64,000 nt of DNA from Microbulbifer variabilis ATCC 700307. GTDB taxonomy: Bacteria; Pseudomonadota; Gammaproteobacteria; Pseudomonadales; Cellvibrionaceae. The stretch's first letter is position 1. Each line of letters begins with the position of its first letter. Both the position numbers and the translations under genes were made by a program. Of the stretch, positions 6,826 to 15,964 are shown one piece after another. Under the pieces are notes generated by a model. The model made no database searches. It was not told where the DNA came from and saw only the letters and a program-made list of their open reading frames with translations. Location: assembly GCF_000380565.1 (NCBI RefSeq), contig NZ_AQYJ01000023.1, positions 1-64,000 on the forward strand, read 5' to 3'.

Positions 6826-7071
6826 TTGGCTTACTTCTGGGGTATGGCCGCCTATCTCCGTACAGACTCAAGAATCAAAGAGCGAGCGATGTTACCTCAG
6901 TACTTAATGTCTGAGTTTGATAAGTGGAAAGAGTCACTCCCGCGAGAGAGGGTTGGCCAGTACGCATTATTTTGTGTCAATGACTGTGTCTTGCGTGAAG
7001 TAAATGGACGCCCGGTAAATATTCGTCATGCACGTAAAGTCTTGGGGTGCGGCAATAAACGCCGGGATTAG
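6826..7071 (+). CDS. Hypothetical small protein, possibly truncated
   Basis: The frame is open from 6775 to 7071. The first plausible start is TTG at 6826, giving 81 residues; an internal ATG lies at 6844. The C-terminal half (VGQYALFCVNDCVLREVNGR, then RHARKVLGCGNKRRD) is polar and coding-like, with three cysteines. No ribosome site and no family are evident. It may be the tail of a decayed gene, because the frame runs upstream of any good start. Confidence 0.3.
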   Translation: MAYFWGMAAYLRTDSRIKERAMLPQYLMSEFDKWKESLPRERVGQYALFCVNDCVLREVNGRPVNIRHARKVLGCGNKRRD

Positions 7072-7738
7072 GAGTCGGTGAAGTTTTGGAACCGCCTACA
7101 GAGGCGTCTGGGCCCCTTGCAAGTAACGGTGATTGAATAAACCAGAGCTATAAAAATTTCCCAGGCATATTGCTCCAGATTGCTTCAAGAGCATGCTAAA
7201 TATAGCTTGAAAGTGTGCTTGTTTGCTTTCTGGTGTTAAGAGCTTAAAAGGGAGTAGTCCAAAGCTGATCCCGGGTGGGCAGGGGCTTTGGTATTTTGCC
7301 TTGTATCGTTGCCTTTGCACGGGAAGAGGGTGCCAACCAATAGTGAATATGTCCTTAGAGCAGTAAAGGGGTGCAAAAGCCAGGATAAGGTAGAGGCTGA
7401 GTTAAAGGTATTCTGGCTTCGCTACTTCCGTAGATGGGACCTGCAGGATGTTGTTACGGTGGTTAAAAGTCAGTCGCCATTATTAGGACTTTATGCCAAG
7501 TCATTGAGTTGAGTATTTAAATAGCATTCAGAATGTAGGAGAGGTTTCAATGACTTCAGGGAGTAATTTTAGACATCTTATTTAATATATACAGATGTTA
7601 TTTAAGGCTGACATGAAAATTACTGTACTGGTGGAGTTTGGTGCTAGTTATTGTCTAATTAGAATTCAGGATCCAATATCTTAGCCTACTCTACTATTTA
7701 AATCTTCACAAAATTCCAGGTTATTACTGAGTGCTGAT
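7072..7738. other. Intergenic stretch with one doubtful ORF
   Basis: The only frame of note is 7288-7512 (74 codons from TTG). Its second half (DKVEAELKVFWLRYFRRWDL) looks coding-like, but it has no ribosome site and no known family, so I treat it as a possible remnant. The last 60 bases form the promoter side of the solute-binding gene and resemble the region upstream of its paralogue at 18438. Confidence 0.35.
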
Positions 7739-8581
7739 ATGCAAAACATTAGTTTAAAGCAGCTACTCATGCTCGCTATTCTACTTGGCTGTACTTTATT
7801 TACTTTCGCGGCGGATAAATTGGCTCTGGGGAAGCCCTTAAAAGTTGCCATTGAATTTGATACGCCACCTTATGTAGAAAATCATGCAAAGGAAGGATTC
7901 GAGGTGGAGGTAATAAAGAGATCCCTACCTATGTATTCAGTAACTTTTGTACAGTTGCCCTGGAAGAAAATCTCGGAAGCCATCAAAGATGGAGTTGCAA
8001 ATGTTGAAGCAAATGCAACTGAGGGGGTTACACATAAAAATCCTGATGATTATTATTATTCAAAAAACTATATAGGTTTTGTGAACTCTGTGATTAGTCA
8101 CAAAAGAAAAGCATATGAAATAGAAAGTGTGGAAAACCTTGCTGAACACAAAATCATTATTTGGAGAGGTGCTCATCTTAGCCTGGGTCCTGAATTTAAT
8201 CGCATTACCGAAGCTTTGAGAGCCAATGAAAAAAAATCAAATAATGTTAAACAAACTGATGCTAAAAAAATGTACATCGAGGCAGACGATTCACCCACTC
8301 AAGTTAAATTATTTTGGGGAGATCCTGCTTCAGTAACTATCATGGACGAAGCTATTTTCCGTGAACTATCCGTTAAACTATCCGATAAACAAGAGCGTTC
8401 TATGGAAGAAGTGAAATTTCACAAACTTCACCTACCTGTTACTAAGTTCAAGATGGCATTTAAAGATTGTAAGACCAGAGACGATTTTAATAAGGGACTG
8501 AAAAAAATTTGTAGTAGTGGTGAATATGCTAAACTAATGGAGAAGTATGGCATTCCGCCAAAGGCGAATATCTGTGAGTGA
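7739..8581 (+). CDS. Periplasmic solute-binding protein, family 3-like (copy 1)
   Basis: This 280-residue protein begins with a Sec signal peptide (hydrophobic stretch LLMLAILLGCTLFTFA, residues 9-24). The mature domain starts with KVAIEFDTPPYVE, the first strand and ligand loop typical of SBP_bac_3 proteins that bind amino acids or similar small solutes. It ends FNKGLKKICSSGEYAKLMEKYGI, the usual C-terminal helix. No ABC permease or ATPase gene adjoins it, so it may serve as a sensor or pair with a distant transporter. It is clearly paralogous to 18438-19202, sharing the start MQN-LKQL and the TKFKMAFK and EYGIP/KYGIP endings. About 26 extra residues sit near the middle. Confidence 0.85.
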   Translation: MQNISLKQLLMLAILLGCTLFTFAADKLALGKPLKVAIEFDTPPYVENHAKEGFEVEVIKRSLPMYSVTFVQLPWKKISEAIKDGVANVEANATEGVTHKNPDDYYYSKNYIGFVNSVISHKRKAYEIESVENLAEHKIIIWRGAHLSLGPEFNRITEALRANEKKSNNVKQTDAKKMYIEADDSPTQVKLFWGDPASVTIMDEAIFRELSVKLSDKQERSMEEVKFHKLHLPVTKFKMAFKDCKTRDDFNKGLKKICSSGEYAKLMEKYGIPPKANICE

Positions 8582-8856
8582 GGTGTGCATTATGAGTAAA
8601 AGCTCAAAATAGATAAGACGGTAGCGTGGTATCTTTGGTGCAAAAAAATCCTGATGTAAATTTATCCCAAAGCTGTCAGTGTTTACAGTTAACTGTGGAA
8701 TAATTAATCTCTAATGAACTGTCGAATTCTAATGTAGTAAATAAGAACTCCTCCTTAAATCGGCCTTTGAGGCAGTTTATTTTTCCCTGAAAATACACAA
8801 TTTTTATACTTTGGTGACCCCGAATCTATTTCAGGCGAGTGTAGCCGCCCTACAGT
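8582..8856. other. Intergenic, nothing recognised
   Basis: AT-rich sequence after the solute-binding gene, with no coding-like frame, RNA or clear repeat visible. Confidence 0.4.
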
Positions 8857-9243
8857 ATGGAGCTACAGATACTCTCCGCTATTTCTGCCATTTTAGACCT
8901 TTTTGGAAAAGCCATGGATAATGCACTTCCTGACAAGAGTGAGTTTAATCGTCTCAAGACTGAAGTGGACTAAGCTAATTACGATGAACCTGGAGAAGCT
9001 TAAGTAGGCCTTTCAGGTGATTACTAAGGAAGCTAAAGGTGATTCATGGATACAGAGAAATTGGCGATAGCTAACAATGTTCAAGTTCGTAGAACTGACC
9101 GTGGCACCCTGCTGGGGTGGCCAGCGCCAAACCTCGACAAGAAATAGACCCTTGCTCTCCTGGAGATAGCAAAAATCGGCCTCGGTGGCTAAGTCGTGGG
9201 GCGCAGCGCTGAGAAGGCCATCAAAACCTGGAAGCAGCCATGA
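8857..9243 (+). pseudogene. Decayed phage 3TM holin (gene-transfer-release type)
   Basis: The remains are spread over two frames. From ATG 8857 runs an LDLFGKAMDNALPDKSE segment ending at TAA 8971. A second frame from 8984 reads MNLEKLK-stop-AFQVITKEAKGDSWIQRNWR. Back in the first frame come LLEIAKIGLGG-stop-VVGRSAEKAIKTWKQP and TGA 9241. This order (PDK near the start, SW-NWR in the middle, GRSAEK-W at the end) matches my memory of Holin_of_3TMs phage proteins. At least three stops and two frame changes make it non-functional. It marks an old prophage. Confidence 0.6.
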
Positions 9244-9344
9244 CTTTCCAGGTAGCGGTAAAGGAAATAACAGAAAAGATAGGTTATCTCGCTGTTATTG
9301 GAGTGGGCAGTTTTGCCGAGTGGCTTGCAGATAAGCTGGCTTGA
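9240..9344 (+). CDS. Tiny ORF overlapping the holin remnant, unknown
   Basis: Its ATG overlaps the holin remnant's stop (ATGA) and 34 codons follow (VAVKEITEKIGYLAVIGVGS, then a FAEWLADKLA end). The translationally coupled arrangement resembles a phage lysis module. The same frame stays open after the stop (RFWCINNYINPYNHKRLKLQ), so it may itself be truncated. Confidence 0.3.
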   Translation: MTFQVAVKEITEKIGYLAVIGVGSFAEWLADKLA

Positions 9345-9427
9345 CGTTTCTGGTGTATTAATAACTACATCAATCCTTACAATCATAAGCGATTAAAACT
9401 GCAGGAAAGGCAGCGAGGAAAGTTCTG

Positions 9428-9745
9428 ATGGAAGTCACTGTCACTTTGGATACTTCAGCGTTTGATCATTCTCTTGTTGATTTGCAACGCGCACTAACTT
9501 ATGCCAGCCCTTTAGATCTAGACAATGTAGCTTTTAAGATCAGGTGGGAAGAGCATTCAGGATTGGGCTGGGTCTTTATGAGCCCAACCAAACTAATCCC
9601 GAATTTCGTATTGGTTGAGAAAGCTACCAAGCACTCTAATGTTGACAAAATCTATATAAGTGACCCTACCACCAAGGGCACGGAACCAAGTAAATACTTG
9701 GTCTTAACGATAATTGGATTCAGTCGTAATGAGAAAAGGTTTTAG
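9428..9745 (+). CDS. Hypothetical protein next to prophage remnants
   Basis: This intact ORF of 105 codons has a good ribosome site (GAGGAAAG about five bases before the ATG at 9428). The protein is soluble and mixed alpha/beta. The N-terminal VTVTLDTSAF is followed by a LVDLQRAL helix and an IRWEEHSGLGWVF strand pair. No family is recognised. It lies between two decayed genes, so it may be a surviving phage or accessory gene. Confidence 0.5.
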   Translation: MEVTVTLDTSAFDHSLVDLQRALTYASPLDLDNVAFKIRWEEHSGLGWVFMSPTKLIPNFVLVEKATKHSNVDKIYISDPTTKGTEPSKYLVLTIIGFSRNEKRF

Positions 9746-10156
9746 CGAACACTATGCTATACCAAGCTACTGCAGCTGGTGCAGTAAATCCAAGCGAGGA
9801 TCACCCAAGAGTTACTTTTTTCTCTTTTATAGAGTGTTCTTAGGGTTTTTTAGTGGAAAAGCGCAGAAAATATTATATTGACAACCCAGATAAAGGGTAG
9901 TTAGTTGATTAATATCATGCCAGAAAAGTTATAAATGGAATGGACATAGCGAGAAAAATTGAGGGGTATGTCAAGGAGTTTTAGCACGCGCTTCTTGAGG
10001 TTGGAGCAGTCGCTTAAAACATGATTTACCACTTACTATTAAGTTGGTGACTGTATATCTTGTTGGCTACCGATGAAGTGAAAATAGCTACTTAGATGTA
10101 GTGGATTGAACTGAATCCTAAAGTTATTGGAATTAAAGAGGAAGCTCAGTCTGGAG
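9746..10156. other. Decayed stretch, no intact gene
   Basis: Short coding-like pieces occur between stops, for example VEKRRKYYIDNPDKG near 9853 and INGMDIARKIEGYVKEF near 9935. None forms a usable frame. They may belong to the decayed gene that follows. Confidence 0.4.
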
Positions 10157-10381
10157 TTAAATTTATCAGGTGAAATAGAAGAAATAGAATTAGATAGACA
10201 TTTTCATATGACCTAAAATTACGTAGCGGCAGGAAATTTTGATAATGCAATTTTACATTATAGAGGAATTAAGCGTACGTATTCGTAAATACGATCATAT
10301 CTATGCTGAATATGGGAAAAGGTTGCTTTGGAGCAACTAGAACTACTAAAAAAAGAAGAGGTGGGGCTAATGTCAACGTAA
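10157..10381 (+). pseudogene. Decayed tetratricopeptide-repeat-like gene fragment
   Basis: The frame starting at 10157 reads LNLSGEIEEIELDRHFHMT, hits TAA at 10214, then NYVAAGNFDNAILHYR. A shift near 10263 continues EELSVRIRKYDHIYAEYGK. A second shift near 10319 restores the first frame for KVALEQLELLKKEEVG and a final TAA at 10379. The pieces join into a TPR-like pattern (AAGNFDNAILHYREELSVRIR). One nonsense and two compensating frameshifts show it is dead. The parent protein is unknown. Confidence 0.5.
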
Positions 10382-10452
10382 TATTTTGGGTTATGGTCAC
10401 AGATTTCAACGTAAAATCTTAACTGTGTTGAAATACAGTAAGTCTAGTAAGT

Positions 10453-12063
10453 TCATATCCAGGGACGAACTTCGAGTTTCAAGCTCCCGGTAATCCCAGG
10501 TCGAGACCCTTGTTTAATTGGAATACTATAACTATAACCCAAAACTGTATCACCATCTTTAATCGCAGTGGCCTCTAAAGGCTTGGGATTCATACTAAGG
10601 GTATTTTCCCTATCAGAGTACATTATACGCCAACCACCAGGTGCATTAGCGTTCGGAACCGCCTCAATGGGTATCAGCTTGCGAAAGATGAAGTCTCCTT
10701 CGTAATGACGCTTCATAAAAAGAACATGGTCTACCTCATAGTCAGGCATCATAACTTTTAAATCAATTGCAAAACAAACTGAGTTTGAGTGTTCGTTATC
10801 GATTTCAAGATCTGAGTCTGAACTTTTTTCCGGGTCAAGAAATACGGAAAAGAGATGCGGGCTCATGGAGCGATTAGGAACACGTTTTGAGTTATTACCC
10901 TTACTAAAAAGTTCATTATATTTGCGGAATATTTCAGAATTTTCACTCACCATCCGGCGAGTAACTTGCCATTGATAACGACGTATACTCACAGCAACCT
11001 CAAATTGATAAGCGGCCTCTATTTTCTTACCTCTATCGTGAGCCTCCTTTAATGGCTCTGGTAGTGTTAAATTATCAATGTCAAGAATTCCATCAACACG
11101 TAATTTACCAAATAGAAAGCGGGTAAGATTTTGGTATCCTTCTTCGGAATTAACGATACCGTAATGTCCAGAATGACTGCGATGTACAAACGCTCGAGGG
11201 GAGGCTACCTTTTTACCATTCTGATCATATCCATGAGTTGTTGCGTTTTTAATTTGTACTAAACCATCACTTGCGGGGCCAACAGCCCAAGAGGAGCCTC
11301 CTCCTAGTACTGTATAGTCATCTGAATTAGTTCCGACTAAATTAAATATTCGATCGGGCGGAAAATTTTCAACAAGAGAGACATCGGAGGTATCATCTAA
11401 GTTAAAATAATCAGCCATCTTTCTTCGGTTAAAATTACTTGCGTCACCGAAAGATAGCCAACCTGGTATGTTACGTATAATTCGTATGTCTATTCCACTG
11501 TGTGGGGTAGCATAAGTAAAAACTTTATCTACTGCTTTGCGGGCATTATGAGTGCTTAAACTTTCATTCTGTAAGAATGAGCGGCAAATGAGCCCACCCA
11601 TCGAATGGGCTACAAGGTGAACTTTAAAGTTCGATTTATTAACGTTGTTTACTTTATTTGAACAGACTTTCTCTCGTAACAGGAGAATAAGTTTACCTAG
11701 CCCTGCAGCAAAATGTTCAATGGATGGAGTTTTTCCATCTCCGAAGTCTTTTGATGCTTCCTCATAGTATCGATATGTAACAACACAACGATACGGAATG
11801 GGATTGTCTTCACATTCTCCCACTACTAAGTCTTCTCCATTTTCAAGAACATCTTCGTAATTGTATTCACTAATCAGCCTTAAAAGGGGTGACTCAAAAT
11901 AGTAGGCCTTAAATCCCCCATCAACAGCACGCCGCATTTTAGTTGACCCAGTATTGAATCCCATATAAGGGTCGGCTACCGCATCCTCAATAGCAGATCG
12001 AGTAAGTGCAAAACCACGGACATAAATAATAGGATGAAAAGGATGGTGTGAATTATTAGTCAT
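10453..12063 (-). CDS. Alpha/beta-hydrolase, lipase/PGAP1-like
   Basis: About 536 residues from the ATG at 12063, preferred over 12099 because GAGG lies six bases upstream. There is no signal peptide. The N-terminus HPIIYVRGF is the beta-strand and oxyanion region of lipase-like folds. HLVAHSMGGLICRSF carries the nucleophile Ser at about residue 154. FVHRSHSGHYGIV near residue 310 could supply the catalytic His. This is the pattern of esterases of the PGAP1/triacylglycerol-lipase type acting on ester bonds in lipids. The last 200 residues are an extra domain I cannot name. It is transcribed away from the pentapeptide-repeat gene. Confidence 0.8.
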   Translation of the reverse strand: MTNNSHHPFHPIIYVRGFALTRSAIEDAVADPYMGFNTGSTKMRRAVDGGFKAYYFESPLLRLISEYNYEDVLENGEDLVVGECEDNPIPYRCVVTYRYYEEASKDFGDGKTPSIEHFAAGLGKLILLLREKVCSNKVNNVNKSNFKVHLVAHSMGGLICRSFLQNESLSTHNARKAVDKVFTYATPHSGIDIRIIRNIPGWLSFGDASNFNRRKMADYFNLDDTSDVSLVENFPPDRIFNLVGTNSDDYTVLGGGSSWAVGPASDGLVQIKNATTHGYDQNGKKVASPRAFVHRSHSGHYGIVNSEEGYQNLTRFLFGKLRVDGILDIDNLTLPEPLKEAHDRGKKIEAAYQFEVAVSIRRYQWQVTRRMVSENSEIFRKYNELFSKGNNSKRVPNRSMSPHLFSVFLDPEKSSDSDLEIDNEHSNSVCFAIDLKVMMPDYEVDHVLFMKRHYEGDFIFRKLIPIEAVPNANAPGGWRIMYSDRENTLSMNPKPLEATAIKDGDTVLGYSYSIPIKQGSRPGITGSLKLEVRPWI

Positions 12064-12681
12064 CGTATACCTCATCACACATTTACATGACAATTGCAAC
12101 TACTTTTAGAGACAGAAAGTATATAACAAAAGCTGATAGAAATAAGGATCATAATATCTTCGGATATTAAGAAAAAGAATAGCAGTTTATTGCTTTTTCA
12201 TATAGATCAATTGAGTATTACTGTGCAAAAAGCAAAGTAAATTAGCTAAGACGAAAATTAAGAGAGTATATTTTCATCTTATGTACAAGACAGTAGGTTA
12301 ATCAGTTAGTACTTTTTTGTATATCTTGGGGACAGATATATTGTTAAAGGAAATCGACGTTAGTTGGTTAGCCACCTTGTTAGTAAAAATATTGATAAGA
12401 TGATTAATATCAATTTGTTATAGATGCCAAATTAACTTTGCAAGATAAAAAGAATAACTTCTTCGAGGTGGCTACGATTCGATATCGAATGTTCGATTTG
12501 ATTGTCAAGGAATAGATCGATAGATATAAATCATGGGATAAATTTACACGAATAATTCTCTTTGGAGCTAAACTATTTTTCAAGATTTTAATTTGTAAAA
12601 CCTGTCTAATTTATTTCTATCTTTAATCTTACCAACGTTTTTTATGAAAATATATGTATACAATATAAGGTGCTTTTCGCT
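12064..12681. other. Divergent intergenic region
   Basis: 618 AT-rich bases lie between the hydrolase (minus) and the pentapeptide-repeat gene (plus). It must hold both promoters. I see no coding-like frame or clear repeat. Several TATAAT-like stretches occur but cannot be ranked by eye. Confidence 0.5.
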
Positions 12682-14298
12682 ATGAAAAAGACATGGCTTT
12701 GGTTAACGATGGAACTTAAAGATCGCACATTATGGGAGTGGCTGCAATTGCTAATCGTTCCCATAGCCCTAGCACTAATGGGGTTTTATTTCACTATTCA
12801 TATGGAACGTAATCAGGATAAAATAGAGCAAAAAAGGATTGATCAACAGAAGGAGATTGAAAAAGAAAGGGTTCAACAAAACAGACTAATAAATTATCTA
12901 AATACAATGACTGACCTTTTAGTCAGGAGCAACTTGATATGCGTATTAAATAAACGAACCGAAGAAAGTCAAATAAAAGAAATGAGAAAACAAGAGGTGA
13001 TTAAAAAAGTGTATGAAGAAGCTCAAAAAGAAAAGTTGGCTAAACAAAAAAAAATATTAGAGAAAAAGGGACTAGCTAAACAGCAAGAAGTGGTTAAACA
13101 GCAAGAGATATTGGAGCAAAAAGGAAAAGAAAAAAAAGAGAAATATGAACAAAAAGATAGAGCAAAAGAAAGAGAAGTTTCCGAAGAGGGGAGAATTAGC
13201 AAAAAATTTGAAACAGCTAAACAACAACAAAGAGCCAAAGATAGAGAAGATGAACAAAAAAATCTTAAGAAGAGATGTGATAAGTTACATCCAGAAGAGA
13301 AAGAGAAAGCAGAATCTGCGCTTGATGCAGCTATAGCTCTAACGAAAGTTGTGATAAAAGATATGGATGGGCCAAAGAATTCTGAGGTGTTAAAGTTTCT
13401 CTCTGTTTCAAATCTTTCAATGCTGTCACATATAGATAATATGTTCAAAGGGATAGATTTTAGCGGGGGCGATTTAGAGGGGGCAAATTTAAGTTCATTT
13501 AATTTAAAGTCAGCTAATTTTAAATGCGCAAATCTGAAGGAGGCCAACCTAACTGATGCCATTCTGGAATCCGCAAATTTAGCATGTGTTAACCTAAATA
13601 AGGCAAATTTAAGTTTTTCAAATTTGATGAGAGCCAATCTAACAAATGCTCAAGCTAAGTCGGCTAACTTCTATCAAGCAAACTTAACAGATGCGAATAT
13701 GAAGGGAGCAGATTTAAGTGAGAGTGCGTTCGTAAAGGCGGCCCTAAAACACACAGACTTAGAGAAAGCGAACTTAAATCATGCGTATTTGGAAAGTGCA
13801 TCTCTTGGTGGAGCATGGCTGAGATATACAAATTTTTATGGAGCAATATTAAGAGATTCTGATCTACAAGGCGTATTATCATATGGATCTGATTTTTCAA
13901 GCGCAGATTTGACCAATGTTAATGCCAGTGTGGCGAAAATAATAAAATCAAGCTTTTCCCGCGCTGTTTTAAGTAATGTTAATTTTACGTGTGCAATAGT
14001 TGTTGGATCAGACTTCTCAAATGCTAAAAATATGAATGCTTTTGAACTTCAAAATATTACTTACAGCAGTAAACCTCTATGTGATAGGAAGATATTGTAC
14101 AAGCTCGCTGGTAATGTTGTTGAAGATGAGGTTGGAGATTGTAGAACCTTATTTCCTGATAATTGGTATTCTAACGAGAATACATTAACTATAACCACAG
14201 AAACGTTATGTGATGTTGCATATAGTGATGAATACTTTAAATGTGCATCCAGGTGCCTTAAATTCTATGATAAAAATAAGGGTAAAGATTACTATTAA
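12682..14298 (+). CDS. Membrane-anchored coiled-coil pentapeptide-repeat protein
   Basis: About 538 residues from the ATG at 12682, with AAGG 11 bases upstream; a GTG at 12670 is the alternative. There are three parts. First is one transmembrane helix (LQLLIVPIALALMGFYFTI, about 22-40). Next is a long Lys/Glu/Gln-rich coiled coil (about 45-200) made of KQQE- and EKE-type repeats. Last is a pentapeptide-repeat beta-helix (about 255-455) with many A(N/D)LxxAN units such as ANLKEANLTDA. A short Cys-containing tail ends the chain. Pentapeptide helices act as protein- or DNA-mimicking scaffolds. The job here is unknown; the neighbouring lipase-like gene hints at a membrane-linked pair. Confidence 0.85.
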   Translation: MKKTWLWLTMELKDRTLWEWLQLLIVPIALALMGFYFTIHMERNQDKIEQKRIDQQKEIEKERVQQNRLINYLNTMTDLLVRSNLICVLNKRTEESQIKEMRKQEVIKKVYEEAQKEKLAKQKKILEKKGLAKQQEVVKQQEILEQKGKEKKEKYEQKDRAKEREVSEEGRISKKFETAKQQQRAKDREDEQKNLKKRCDKLHPEEKEKAESALDAAIALTKVVIKDMDGPKNSEVLKFLSVSNLSMLSHIDNMFKGIDFSGGDLEGANLSSFNLKSANFKCANLKEANLTDAILESANLACVNLNKANLSFSNLMRANLTNAQAKSANFYQANLTDANMKGADLSESAFVKAALKHTDLEKANLNHAYLESASLGGAWLRYTNFYGAILRDSDLQGVLSYGSDFSSADLTNVNASVAKIIKSSFSRAVLSNVNFTCAIVVGSDFSNAKNMNAFELQNITYSSKPLCDRKILYKLAGNVVEDEVGDCRTLFPDNWYSNENTLTITTETLCDVAYSDEYFKCASRCLKFYDKNKGKDYY

Positions 14299-14797
14299 TC
14301 AATATAGCTTGTGATAAGGTATCCTATAGTTTTGTAGTGAAGGTTAAATTTTTGAAGCTTTTTTATATACATATAAAACGGATTGTTTTATCACTATAGT
14401 AATCCTCTCAGCTTGTATAGGTGTTTTCATGTGTCATTTTTGTAGATTAAATAATGCACTTTAATATGGCCAATCAAAACTCATCGTTAGCTAACTTTTG
14501 TTGAATCGGGAAGACAGTAAGAAACTGTGATTTCGACAATAGTTTAAGGTACACTATTAAAACGATGTTAACTTCGTAACTTACTTTTTTCATCATGTTA
14601 TACCTTTTTTTCAATATTTAAATAGTGCCAATCAAAGTTATTAACTTTCGTTGTATTGTGTCTAAAGCCACATTTTGGCTTTGATTTAGACTTTATTCCC
14701 GTCTTTATTTTGGTTGGTTAGGTGTTTAGTGTAAGATTTCCTCACGTTTAATCGACACCTTGTATAGTTAGATTTCGGCCTAATACGGAGGTGTATC
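14299..14797. other. Intergenic before the IS, with a diverged direct repeat
   Basis: GCCAATCAAAACTCATCGTT with TTTTGTTG occurs near 14467-14500, and GCCAATCAAAG with ACTTTCGTTG near 14627-14655. These are two imperfect copies about 160 bases apart. No coding-like frame is present. The left end of the IS3-type element begins near 14729. Confidence 0.4.
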
Positions 14798-15110
14798 ATG
14801 GACAAGAAAAGAACTCAGGCGTATACGGAGGAGTTCCGTAGAGAAGCAGTTAAGAGAGCGGAAGAGCCTGGAGCAGCAACGTCCTCCGTGGCACGAGAGC
14901 TAGGCGTCAGCGCACAGCAGATCTACAACTGGCGTTGTCAATTTAATCGACTGTCTGATAAGCAGTTCAATAGTTTAGACGGCTCCAACTATTCCAAACA
15001 GGAAAGCGCTGAAGTTCGCAAGCTCAAGAAGGAACTGCATGAAGCTCGTCAGGGTGTTGCCTTGACAGGTTGAACCTACAGCTGCGTACTTTTCGAACCA
15101 CCAAGAGTAA
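14798..15110 (+). pseudogene. IS3-family orfA remnant (frameshifted)
   Basis: The first 80 or so codons are intact and give an HTH_Tnp_1 domain: YTEEFRREAVKRAEE, then SVARELGVSAQQIYNWR at about residues 26-42, and a leucine-zipper start LKKELHEAR. The frame then ends early at 15073 (GVALTG-stop). The expected C-terminus AAYFSNHQE appears one frame over and stops at 15108. The usual ERDILKK segment between them is scrambled. This protein would normally bind the IS ends and regulate frameshifting to OrfAB. Confidence 0.8.
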
Positions 15111-15964
15111 AGTACGCACTGATACAAGAGCATGTAGGGTCATTCCCGGTTAGCTTGATGTGTCGTTGTTTAGAAGTCTCAAGATCGGGTTATTATCGAT
15201 GGTGAGGGCGGTTGCCACCTCCTCGCACGATTAGAAAGATACCAACAATCGAGAAAATCCGAGAGACGTTTGCTGAGTTTAAAGGTCGTTATAGAGCGCC
15301 TAGAATCGATTGTGTGCTTCAAGAGTTAGGTGAGTCATGCTCACGGAACTACGTCGTTGTGCTTATGCAACAGGAGCATATTAAGGCGAGAAACGGCAAA
15401 GGCTTTCGATATAGTCAGCCCGTAGAGGGGAGCATTAATGTCTCCGCCAACTTACTTAAGCGTTGCTTTGATGTGGATCGACCAAATTGCCGCTGGACCA
15501 GTGATATTACGTATATCTGGGTTCTGGAGCGGTGGTTGTACCTCGCGGTAGTTATGGATCTGTACTCTCGACGTATTGTAGGTTGGGCATTCGACTCCCA
15601 GATGACCGATGAATTGACACGTCGAGCATTGAAAATGGCTCTAAAGAGACGACAAATAAAGCCTGGACTAATAGTTCACTCTGACAGGGGTGTGCAATAT
15701 CGATCGCAGAAATACCAGGATCTCGTGTCTGAAAGCAAGTGCAAGCCGAGTATGAGTCGCCAGGCTAACTGTTGGGATAATGCAGCAATGGAATCATTCT
15801 TTTGCAGGCTAAAAGTCGAGCTGGTCTATGCCGGAACATTCGAAAGCGAAGAGCAAGCAAAATCTGAGGTGTTTGAGTACATTGAGATTTTCTACAATAG
15901 GGTTCGTAAGCACTCTGCATTGGGCTATGTAAGTCCAGCAGAGTATGAGCGTAGCTATACATAG
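15110..15964 (+). pseudogene. IS3-family orfB transposase with in-frame stop
   Basis: The frame starts KYALIQEHVGSFPVSLMC near 15110, meets TGA at 15203 after GYYRW, and continues from 15206 to 15964. The remaining part holds the rve integrase core: WTSDITYI (first Asp), VHSDRGVQYRS (second Asp) and AMESFFCRLKVE (Glu), the DDE triad. It ends VSPAEYERSYT. The active-site part is whole, but the N-terminal HTH_21 domain is cut off by the stop, so the enzyme is probably inactive. Confidence 0.85.

Noticed and set aside
9345..9427. IS3-type transposase C-terminus (NNYINPYNHKRLKL)
   Set aside because: It resembles the YNHKR motif of IS3 OrfB ends, but no other transposase sequence surrounds it; a chance match cannot be excluded.
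13023..13637. Minus-strand 204-codon ORF
   Set aside because: It is the antisense of the Lys/Glu-rich coiled coil and pentapeptide repeats, giving a Phe/Ser/Leu-rich nonsense protein.
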